A stretch of DNA of 13,946 nt from Archaeoglobales archaeon (lineage in GTDB: Archaea > Halobacteriota > Archaeoglobi > Archaeoglobales > Archaeoglobaceae), in NCBI GenBank assembly GCA_003662985.1, contig QMZD01000011.1, forward strand, positions 1-13,946, in the 5' to 3' direction. The number at the start of each line of letters is the position of its first letter. The first letter of the stretch is position 1. The notes below the pieces were generated by a model. The model had not been told where the DNA came from and did no database searches. It saw nothing but the letters and a program-made list of their open reading frames with translations. Both the position numbers and the translations under genes were made by a program. This document shows, piece after piece, positions 1 to 6,643 of the stretch.

Positions 1-197
<197 letters not shown>

Positions 198-323
198 TGT
201 ACATGGTGTGTAGTTTACGATCAAAGGATCCCGCGCATCTGTTATTTACAACTCGAGCTAATTTGTCCTAAAAGAAGAGTATTATAATTGAGGCAGAAAA
301 GTAACTTTCATTTCCTCACCTTA

Positions 324-780
324 TTAGCAAGCTTTTTGGACAAACACGATCCCATAGCTGTCTTTGTCAATGCAAACATAAACAGTATGGTCTGTGGCCA
401 TATCAGGAATGGGAACATACCAGCGAACCACCCAGCAGTAATGGTCTTTACTATCCACTGGTTTGCCGCCAATATCTGCGATGTTTTCGGGATTTTTTTA
501 TTTTCCAGTTTTCATTAACCTCGTAAAACAGAACGATCGGATGTTAAATAAGATCTCTCGATACTATACATCGCATTGGTATGCATCTCAAAATTTTTTT
601 AACGGTTGGATGCAGTTTCGATATTTCTACAATTTTTTGGAATTCTCGTTGCTTCATGTTTATACTCTACCACTCTGGCTTTGTTCAAGTCTTGAGGAAT
701 GAAAACCACGATACACTGGTGAATAAACAAATTCCCATGCCAATCAAAAGATATACAGCAAGCAATTTTGTTGGATCTTA
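324..780 (-). pseudogene. Decayed gene for a small membrane-anchored protein
   Basis: The minus strand has protein-like pieces that no intact frame joins. The frame starting near 777 encodes a hydrophobic helix (LLAVYLLIGMGICLFTSVSW), then meets TGA and TAG stops. It continues as MKQREFQKIVEISKLHPTVK and, after a TAA, as IVLFYEVNENWKIKK. An A7 run at 493-499 then shifts it to the frame reading NPENIADIGG, KDHYCWVVRWYVPIPD, and ending VFVQKAC at TAA 324-326. A rival frame in the middle reads FIPQDLNKARVVEYKHEATR, so the exact path is uncertain. The original product was probably about 140-150 residues with one N-terminal membrane helix and an extracytoplasmic domain; I do not recognise the family. 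A GGAG lies about 10 bases into the gap after the 791-1159 gene, so it may once have been the last gene of that minus-strand set. Plus-strand open frames over this stretch look like shadows. Sequencing error in the A-runs could explain the frameshift but not three stops. Confidence 0.55.
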
Positions 781-790
781 ATATCTCCAG

Positions 791-1159
791 CTACTTTGTT
801 TTATACTGATAGACATCCTCAACGAAATCAAGGTCTTTAACTTCCTCCACTCTATTCTCTTCAATCAGGCTGTGATACACAGTTTCTATTTCTGAGGTTG
901 ACAGTTTTCTCACACCTAAGTTTCTTAAAATCTTGATTTGTTTTTCCGTCAGAGGTTTGTAGGTTTCAATCAAAAAGGAGGCTGTATTGTTTATTAACTC
1001 ATAATCATCGAAATACGTGTATCCGGTAGTTTCTGGATACAATCTTCCACGGTCGCTTTCACAATAATCCAGTACCACACGTAAAACCTTATTTTTAACC
1101 TCCAGCTTATTTTTCCATTTTTTAGCTATTTCTTCAGAAAGTGGTTCCAGAAAGCACAC
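791..1159 (-). CDS. Hypothetical protein, 122 aa
   Basis: I do not recognise this protein. It is soluble, charged and mostly helical by composition, with no signal peptide or membrane segment. The C-terminal half (ending EEVKDLDFVEDVYQYKTK) is acidic and probably helical. The chosen start is GTG at 1159, six bases after a GGTGG; a stronger AGGAGGT lies further upstream, just past the stop of the 1186-1986 gene. The nearby ATG at 1161 is out of frame and gives only 11 codons. The reading frame stays open upstream of the GTG, into the 3' end of the preceding gene, so a non-standard or lost start is possible. The 26-base gap from the upstream gene suggests co-transcription. It may itself be a 5'-trimmed remnant, since the next region downstream is clearly decayed. 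Confidence 0.6.
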   Translation of the reverse strand: MCFLEPLSEEIAKKWKNKLEVKNKVLRVVLDYCESDRGRLYPETTGYTYFDDYELINNTASFLIETYKPLTEKQIKILRNLGVRKLSTSEIETVYHSLIEENRVEEVKDLDFVEDVYQYKTK

Positions 1160-1185
1160 ATAATTCCACCTAACCTCCTTTACTT

Positions 1186-1986
1186 TTATGCTGTAGGGAT
1201 TTTTAGAATTTGCTTGGCATCATCTAAAGAGGCATCTCCCTCAAAGAAAATAACGTAATCTTTGCCTTTTTTCACTACATCACCATCAGAGTAATAAATT
1301 GTATTCACATCTTTAAAATTATTGTGAAGAAATTCAATCTCTTTCAGTTTATCGCCAGAAACAATTGCATAATACTTCTGTGACATGTAATCAACACCTT
1401 TTATGGCATAGATGCTATGGACGTTGCACTCATCAAGGAGAGACAGTACTTCGCCTTTCGTAACATCTTCCTCAAAAGCAATAAAGAGCCCGCCAACCAA
1501 GGCTGTTTTCTCGATTTGCAAAATTCTCTTGATCAAGCATTTCTCTCTCGAAACCTCAAATTTTACCTTATCACCTATTTTAACCCTGTTGAATTCATCT
1601 CTGCTTACGAAGTACGCTAAAGTACCTCCTTTCCCGACACCATTGATCGGGTCTCTGGAATCCAATCTTATGGAGACGAGGTACTTGATATCGGAATACT
1701 TCTTCTTCATTTCATTTTCTATTGACTTGGTTATGAAAGCATTCTTTTCTCCCTTAAAAAACCTCTCATAATCTTTATCTTTTACTATAATCCACGATCC
1801 ATTGTCAGCTGGACGATTAAGTAGGATCGTGTATGATGTGTCACCATTCATTCCTGTTATCACTTTGTGATCGACAATACCTTCAATAACAATAGGCGAT
1901 GATGGGAGTTTGTAAACTAGCAAATATGGTACGATTAGCAAAGCCAACAAAGCTAATATTCCGAAATATAATCTTCTGTTCCGCAT
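1186..1986 (-). CDS. Membrane-anchored protein with a UPF0228-like C-terminal domain
   Basis: The product is 266 residues starting MRNRRLYFGILALLALL. A basic start and one hydrophobic helix (about residues 6-27) make a signal anchor that leaves the rest outside the membrane. From about residue 165 the sequence (VGGLFIAFEEDVTKGEV, then QKYYAIVSGDKLKEIEF and VKKGKDYVIFF) resembles my memory of UPF0228, a family known mainly from Methanosarcina whose function is unknown. The middle part is beta-rich and unassigned. I placed the start at ATG 1986, preceded by GGTGA at normal spacing. A longer frame to 2022 would overlap the upstream gene and put charged residues before the anchor. The 4-base gap to the upstream gene implies one transcript. 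The UPF0228 match is by eye and only moderately secure. Confidence 0.75.
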   Translation of the reverse strand: MRNRRLYFGILALLALLIVPYLLVYKLPSSPIVIEGIVDHKVITGMNGDTSYTILLNRPADNGSWIIVKDKDYERFFKGEKNAFITKSIENEMKKKYSDIKYLVSIRLDSRDPINGVGKGGTLAYFVSRDEFNRVKIGDKVKFEVSREKCLIKRILQIEKTALVGGLFIAFEEDVTKGEVLSLLDECNVHSIYAIKGVDYMSQKYYAIVSGDKLKEIEFLHNNFKDVNTIYYSDGDVVKKGKDYVIFFEGDASLDDAKQILKIPTA

Positions 1987-1990
1987 ATTC

Positions 1991-2272
1991 TCACCTGTGC
2001 TTATCAACCATGTATCCACCAACAGCGCCGATCAACGCATAGAAGATAGGTATCGAAATAGAATGGATTAATGGAAAATAAACCAGCGGAATGCCAATGC
2101 CAACTGCTTTACCAATCTGAAAGATGATGATAAGCAGTTGACCGAGTGTCAAGAGTGCAGGATAACTCAGCAATACGAATATGTAACCGTAACCGTATAA
2201 GAGTCCTGCCTGAATGCAAATACCAATCGCACATCCAATTGATGCATATACCATTTTTCTTTGTGCTTTCAA
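1991..2272 (-). CDS. Small integral membrane protein, 93 aa
   Basis: This is a hydrophobic protein with two to three likely membrane helices: about residues 8-28, 30-55 and 58-88. The start is basic (MKAQRK) and the end is charged (DKHR). I do not recognise the family. The start is TTG at 2272, chosen because GAGGTGA (2279-2285) lies six bases before it; the first in-frame ATG is only six codons later and lacks such a site. It is the first gene of the minus-strand set running down to 791 and is divergent from the 2472 gene. The GGTGAGAATATG that starts the next gene overlaps its end region closely, pointing to translational coupling. Confidence 0.7.
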   Translation of the reverse strand: MKAQRKMVYASIGCAIGICIQAGLLYGYGYIFVLLSYPALLTLGQLLIIIFQIGKAVGIGIPLVYFPLIHSISIPIFYALIGAVGGYMVDKHR

Positions 2273-2278
2273 TGGTTG

Positions 2279-2285
2279 TCACCTC
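2279..2285 (-). promoter_or_regulatory. Ribosome binding site that decides the TTG start at 2272
   Basis: GAGGTGA on the minus strand sits six bases upstream of a TTG codon and no ATG is suitably placed. It supports TTG initiation for the small membrane protein. Confidence 0.6.
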
Positions 2286-2441
2286 GAATGCAAACTCCCC
2301 TTTGCTAAACGATTTTTCTTTCTTTTGTTTTCGTTAGTTTTTATTAAACTGTTTAATCTTCAAAACATTTGTGAGATCCAATTCCATTTTTTAAAGAGTC
2401 AATCAAATTAACTTTATAAGAAATCAAAAAAATTAGTTAAA

Positions 2442-2450
2442 GTTAAATAC
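2442..2450 (+). promoter_or_regulatory. Candidate TATA box for the 2472 gene (leaderless)
   Basis: GTTAAATAC is centred about 26 bases before ATG 2472, so transcription would start at or near the start codon. That fits the lack of a Shine-Dalgarno sequence (CCTCC, not GGAGG, precedes the ATG). A second A/T box, TTTATAAG at 2413-2420, is an alternative giving a leader of about 30 bases. The spacer from 2286 to 2471 must also hold the minus-strand promoter, but I see no clear box for it. Confidence 0.45.
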
Positions 2451-2471
2451 CGATGCTATCCGAAAACCTCC

Positions 2472-4658
2472 ATGGAAATCAAATCAAAGCTGATCTCGGG
2501 TTTTGTGACGATCTTCGTTCTGAGCTTAGCAATAGCATCTGTATCAGCCTCAACGTTCCACTACGGATTGGCGAGAGATGGAAACTTCTCCGATTCCGGA
2601 CCAAAAACCTCAGAAATCTTCTTTGAGGTTGAGTTAACCGGATTGATCGATGCCTCTCCGGTTGTCGATGGCAACGCTGTTTACGTCTCAAACTGGTATG
2701 GATGGGGTGACTGGAATCCCGGATTTTACAGCATAGATGCTTTAACGGGAGACGTATTGTGGGTGAATGAACAGTTGAACGGCTCTTCTTCAGCCGCTAT
2801 TGCCAATGATAGGATTTTTGTTGGCTCATTGGACGGATATCTCAACTGTCTCAACAAAAGCACCGGAGAAATCATCTGGAGGGTAAAAATAGAGAAAAAT
2901 CCGGAATGGTGGGGGGTTGCTTCTTCTCCACTCGTCTACAACTCAACCGTTTATGTCGTAACTTTCTCAGATGGTACTCTTCACGCCTTTGACTTTGATG
3001 GTAATGAGAAGTGGAACTTCTCTACTGGCTTAAGTCCGCATTACACATCCCCCTCAGCCTATGATAACAAAATTTTCTTCGTTGGGGAGAAAGGAGATGG
3101 GATGGCAGTCTACTGCCTGAATGAGAGTGGAGGAATGTTATGGAGTACTGAAATTGGAAATACGGAGAGCAGTCCGGCTGTTGCTGATGGATTGGTAATT
3201 ATTCCATCATCTAACAGACTTTACGCGATTAATGCAAGTGATGGGAACGTGACATGGAGTGTTCCTATGCAGGGAACAATGTCAATTCCCGCAATCGCAC
3301 ATGGTAAGATTTTTGCTGGAACGAAAGATGGATACTTAGTTTGCCTTGACGAAAATGGGACGGTGGAATGGACTTTTGCTGCGAATGGAAAGATAGATTC
3401 ATCTCCCGCCTACGTCGATGGAGTTGTTTACTTCGCGACAAACGTACAGAACGGAACTATCTACGCCCTGAATGCAACTAATGGAGCAGTATTGTGGAGT
3501 TATTCGTTAAATCCGCCCGAGGGATTTTACTATAACATCATGTCATCCCCCTACATCTACGATGGCAGGCTGTACATCGGGGCTGATGATGGGAAGCTCA
3601 GATGCTTTGCGAAGCAAATTCTGTGGGAAGGAGAAGTCCAGCTCTCTCCCGGTAATAGAACACTGAACATCAGTGGAACTCCGGAGATAGATAACTTCAC
3701 TGCCCTCTCGGCTCTACTAGAGGCTGCAAAAGGCAACTTCAATGTGACAGTCTTAAACACAGCCTGGGGACTTTTTGTGAGCAGTATAGCGGATGTAGAA
3801 CCGGAGAACGACTATTACTGGTTCTATGTCGTGAACGGAGAGATGCCATCCGTTGGTGCGGCAGAATACACGGTTGAGGAAAACGATGTTGTCGAGTTTT
3901 TCTTCGCTCCATGGGGTGTAAGCCATGAAAAAGCGAGATACAGGGTAATCATCCACGTAAACCTGACCAACGTGCTTTACAAGACAAGTGTAAGCCTGTA
4001 TCCCGGCAACTTTACGGTTTCAGTTGGGGCTAACAGCTACTCAGTCGGAAACCTCACCGCACTAGGTGCATTAGATTCTGCAAGCAAAAAAGAGGGTTTC
4101 TCGTATGAAGTCAGCGATTCCTACTACGACTCATTTGGCCTTCTTGTAACCTCAATAGCCGGAGTTGAAAATCAAGGTTTTGCTGGATGGATGTATCAGG
4201 TAAACGATGTTGTTCCATCCGTTGCAGCTGACAGGTATGCGGTAAAGAATGGAGATGTCGTTTGGTGGTACTACTCCACATCGATGAACGACACGCCAAA
4301 GACCGCCCAAGCGGTTATTGAAGTGGTGATTAACGCTCCGGATGTTACAATAAACAGTTTAAGCATTACCAACGCCCAGAGAGGCGGTAACGCTACAGCT
4401 ACAATAAACATCACAGCCGTAACTCCCGGATGGTACGTTCTGGTTGCGAGCGGAGTGAATGCAAACGGAGACTACATCGCCGGAATTAGCACGGTAAGAC
4501 TTGAACAGGCGGAAAGTGTTAGCGTTCCTGTAATAATTCCCATTCCAGCTCAGGTTTCTGAAGGGACCTACAACATCTACGGCGGAATTTACAAACTCTC
4601 ATCCTATCCCGATACCCTGATCTCATACAAGGGACCCGTTAGCTGTGAGGTAAGTTGA
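2472..4658 (+). CDS. Secreted PQQ-type beta-propeller protein with two transcobalamin-like DUF4430 domains
   Basis: A Sec signal peptide (residues 1 to about 27, ending SVSAS) exports this 728-residue protein. Residues 30-380 contain eight copies of a blade pattern, [S]SPxxxDGxVY...LYALNxxxGxxxW, as in PQQ/BamB-like propellers, so I read an eight-bladed propeller. Two DUF4430 domains follow (about 388-480 and 505-604). They share a core G-LFVSSIA...W-YxVN...PSVxAxxYxV...DVV that also occurs in the C-terminal beta domain of animal transcobalamin and intrinsic factor. A beta-rich domain (612-728) ends the chain without a membrane anchor. About 20 N-X-S/T sequons fit an S-layer-side glycoprotein. 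The gene is followed 23 bases later by another DUF4430 protein and then a BtuF-like lipoprotein, which suggests ligand capture, perhaps of corrinoids. The propeller has none of the usual PQQ dehydrogenase residues that I could identify, so I infer binding rather than catalysis. Confidence 0.85.
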   Translation: MEIKSKLISGFVTIFVLSLAIASVSASTFHYGLARDGNFSDSGPKTSEIFFEVELTGLIDASPVVDGNAVYVSNWYGWGDWNPGFYSIDALTGDVLWVNEQLNGSSSAAIANDRIFVGSLDGYLNCLNKSTGEIIWRVKIEKNPEWWGVASSPLVYNSTVYVVTFSDGTLHAFDFDGNEKWNFSTGLSPHYTSPSAYDNKIFFVGEKGDGMAVYCLNESGGMLWSTEIGNTESSPAVADGLVIIPSSNRLYAINASDGNVTWSVPMQGTMSIPAIAHGKIFAGTKDGYLVCLDENGTVEWTFAANGKIDSSPAYVDGVVYFATNVQNGTIYALNATNGAVLWSYSLNPPEGFYYNIMSSPYIYDGRLYIGADDGKLRCFAKQILWEGEVQLSPGNRTLNISGTPEIDNFTALSALLEAAKGNFNVTVLNTAWGLFVSSIADVEPENDYYWFYVVNGEMPSVGAAEYTVEENDVVEFFFAPWGVSHEKARYRVIIHVNLTNVLYKTSVSLYPGNFTVSVGANSYSVGNLTALGALDSASKKEGFSYEVSDSYYDSFGLLVTSIAGVENQGFAGWMYQVNDVVPSVAADRYAVKNGDVVWWYYSTSMNDTPKTAQAVIEVVINAPDVTINSLSITNAQRGGNATATINITAVTPGWYVLVASGVNANGDYIAGISTVRLEQAESVSVPVIIPIPAQVSEGTYNIYGGIYKLSSYPDTLISYKGPVSCEVS

Positions 4659-4681
4659 TGTCATACGAGGGGTGTTAGCTG

Positions 4682-6643
4682 ATGGGATCATCCAGAAGAT
4701 GTTCCACAGTTTTCATTTTAGCATTAATACTACTTGTACTGGGATTAAGTCACGCAGCAGCCCTCAACATTTCCGTAAGCCAAGTAGATGATAAACTGAA
4801 GATAACGCTTGACGAACCGGCTTTCGTTGTGATAAGACTGAACAACGGTGTTCCGGTTTACGCATATGGAGAGGAGATTTTCTACAAACCATGCTTATCC
4901 GGCAAGGTAAGCATTGAAGCGATCACGGAAAATGAAAGCATATCCAAAGAGGTCGAGTTTGAGCTTCCTTCGGGCACTAGCACTAGTTCATCCTCAACCT
5001 CAGGAGCAGCACCAACCATAAACTACTGGTGGAGCGGAGTTGTAAGACTTCCCTTAGGTTTCTTCAAAAAGGAATCAGAAACCGGAGATGAATACAAGAT
5101 CGAGTGGAGAACAGCTTTAGGCGCTCTTGAAATGGCATCCAGAAAGGGTAAATTCGATTATGTAATCGAGACGACGGAGTGGGGACCTTTCGTCAAGTGT
5201 ATAGCTGGAAAATGCGAAAAAAGCGAGGGAGCCTTCTCCGGCTGGATGTACCAAGTTAACGGAGTAACCCCATCGGTAGGCGCCCACGAGTATCCGGTTA
5301 AGGAGTGGGATGAGGTTGTATGGTACTTCGTAAAGAGCATGGATGGGACACCTGCAACCTCATCAAGGGTTATAAGGATCTTTGTCCTCTACAACAACAC
5401 TGTATGGGAGGAGGAGGGCGAGGTCAATCAATCCGTTAACCAATCTATCAACCAGTCCATCAACCAATCCATCAACCAAACTGCCAATCAGACCACCAAC
5501 CAGTCTGCAAGTCAATTCCCCCTTTCAATCTACGATAATAGAATATTAAGGGCTCTGAGCTATCTCAAAAGTCTGCAGAGGGAAAATGGTGGTTTTGCTA
5601 ACCCCAACGAGGAGGTGACCCTTGCTAAAACGACCTGGGCGATAATGACGATGGTCGCTGCAAAGCAGAATCCCGAATGGTGGAAGAGAGACAACTCTTC
5701 CACCATGGATTACATTGAGAAGGAGTTAAAGAACCAGACCAAATACATGGGAACGGCCGACTTTGCAAGAACGATCTTGGCTCTGTATGCTGCTGGAAAG
5801 GATCCCAAGAGTTTTGGAGGGGTGAACCTCGTCGAGATTCTAAAATCCAAGGTGAAAGAGGATGGGCAGATAGGTGATTTCACCTACACAACAATCTGGG
5901 GACTGATGGCTTTGAAGATTAGTGGAGAAGACGTGTCGAAGACGGTTGAATGGCTTATAAACCAGCAGAACGAAAATGGAGGATTTGGCTGGGCCCCAGG
6001 GCAGCCAAGCGACTACGATGATACAGCAGCAGCAATCCAGGCTTTAGTTGCAGCAAATGTGAGCTGTGATAGCGATGTCATCAAGAAAGCCTACGAGTAT
6101 CTTAAGACCGGCCAGAATGATGATGGTGGTTTCAGGTACTTTGGAAATTCATCAAGCAACGCTGCCAGCGATTCATGGATAATCCAAGCAATAGTCGCTT
6201 GTAACAAAAATCCTCTGGAATGGAAGAAGAATAACAGGAGTGTCGTAGATCACCTGCTATCCCTTCAGCAACCCGATGGTTCCTTTAACTACACAGCCCA
6301 TCAGAGATCAAATCCCGGGTACATGACCTCCTCTGCAATAATGGCCCTTCTTGGCAAGCCCTTCCCGATTAAACCGGAGAAGTGGGAATACATAGCTTTG
6401 AACGCAACCGGAAACGTGAGCAAAGAGGTACAGGAAAAACCGGAAGTGAAACCCACGAACATAACCGGAAGGACAAATGAATCTGCAAACGGGGTTTCAG
6501 GTACACCAACAGCTAAGCCAACCAATATACCAACCAGTACACCGAAAGCAACTCCCACACCAGGGATAAATGCCGTGCCCGGTTTTGAGTTGGTGCTTGC
6601 GCTCTCAGCACTCGTTATAGCGTTATGGAGAAAGAGGTTATGA
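4682..6643 (+). CDS. Surface protein with DUF4430, alpha/alpha toroid and PGF-CTERM anchor (transcobalamin-like)
   Basis: The 653-residue product begins with a Sec signal peptide (to about 27). Then come a small beta domain (29-95), a Ser/Thr linker (98-110), a DUF4430 domain (116-225; WGPFVKCIAG, FSGWMYQVNGVTPSVGAHEY), a sequon-repeat linker (249-276), and an alpha/alpha toroid of the squalene-cyclase/prenyltransferase clan (about 285-560). The toroid shows repeats ending in Q-x-x-N-G-G-F or Q-x-D-G-S-F, near residues 299, 428, 477 and 529. A Thr/Pro linker and a PGF-CTERM tail (633-653) finish it. Animal transcobalamin joins the same two folds in the opposite order and binds cobalamin between them. 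The tail predicts trimming and lipid anchoring by archaeosortase A. GAGGGGTG (4667-4674) lies seven bases before ATG. It sits between the propeller-DUF4430 gene and the BtuF-like gene, so I infer a surface ligand trap. Lack of cyclase DXDD or farnesyltransferase metal motifs argues against enzyme activity. Confidence 0.85.
   Translation: MGSSRRCSTVFILALILLVLGLSHAAALNISVSQVDDKLKITLDEPAFVVIRLNNGVPVYAYGEEIFYKPCLSGKVSIEAITENESISKEVEFELPSGTSTSSSSTSGAAPTINYWWSGVVRLPLGFFKKESETGDEYKIEWRTALGALEMASRKGKFDYVIETTEWGPFVKCIAGKCEKSEGAFSGWMYQVNGVTPSVGAHEYPVKEWDEVVWYFVKSMDGTPATSSRVIRIFVLYNNTVWEEEGEVNQSVNQSINQSINQSINQTANQTTNQSASQFPLSIYDNRILRALSYLKSLQRENGGFANPNEEVTLAKTTWAIMTMVAAKQNPEWWKRDNSSTMDYIEKELKNQTKYMGTADFARTILALYAAGKDPKSFGGVNLVEILKSKVKEDGQIGDFTYTTIWGLMALKISGEDVSKTVEWLINQQNENGGFGWAPGQPSDYDDTAAAIQALVAANVSCDSDVIKKAYEYLKTGQNDDGGFRYFGNSSSNAASDSWIIQAIVACNKNPLEWKKNNRSVVDHLLSLQQPDGSFNYTAHQRSNPGYMTSSAIMALLGKPFPIKPEKWEYIALNATGNVSKEVQEKPEVKPTNITGRTNESANGVSGTPTAKPTNIPTSTPKATPTPGINAVPGFELVLALSALVIALWRKRL
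5426..5509 (+). repeat. Seven tandem 12-base repeats encoding N-glycosylation sequons
   Basis: Seven in-frame four-residue units, NQS or NQT plus one small or aliphatic residue (V, I, I, I, A, T, A), form residues 249-276 of the surface protein. Every unit is a perfect N-X-S/T sequon. At DNA level the units vary at third positions (AAT/AAC, CAA/CAG, TCC/TCT), so the repeat is held at protein level rather than freshly duplicated. It lies between the DUF4430 domain and the toroid and probably acts as a glycan-covered spacer. Confidence 0.9.
6578..6640 (+). other. PGF-CTERM protein-sorting signal
   Basis: The C-terminal 21 residues read PGF, then a hydrophobic helix (ELVLALSALVIAL), then WRKRL. 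They follow a Thr/Pro-rich stretch (about 607-628). This tripartite layout matches the archaeal PGF-CTERM signal handled by archaeosortase A, as known from haloarchaeal S-layer proteins and other euryarchaea. Confidence 0.85.

Noticed and set aside
288..781. Three overlapping plus-strand open frames (288-518, 463-702, 581-781)
   Set aside because: Their products have low-complexity, shadow-like composition and no ribosome sites, while the minus strand of the same stretch reads as coherent protein fragments.
1987..2022. Longer N-terminus of the UPF0228-like protein starting at 2022
   Set aside because: It would overlap the upstream membrane protein gene and add a polar segment before the signal anchor; the ATG at 1986 has GGTGA at normal distance.
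2472..4658. PQQ-dependent alcohol dehydrogenase
   Set aside because: The propeller blades match the PQQ-repeat style, but the fused DUF4430 domains, lack of a recognisable active site and BtuF neighbour fit binding better.
5426..5509. Short tandem repeat as a possible CRISPR or regulatory repeat
   Set aside because: The units are 12 bases, in frame, imperfect only at synonymous or conservative positions, and encode N-X-S/T sequons within a long gene.
4682..6643. Squalene-hopene cyclase or prenyltransferase enzyme
   Set aside because: The toroid repeats are present but no DXDD acid motif or metal-binding set is visible, and the protein is secreted and anchored outside the cell.
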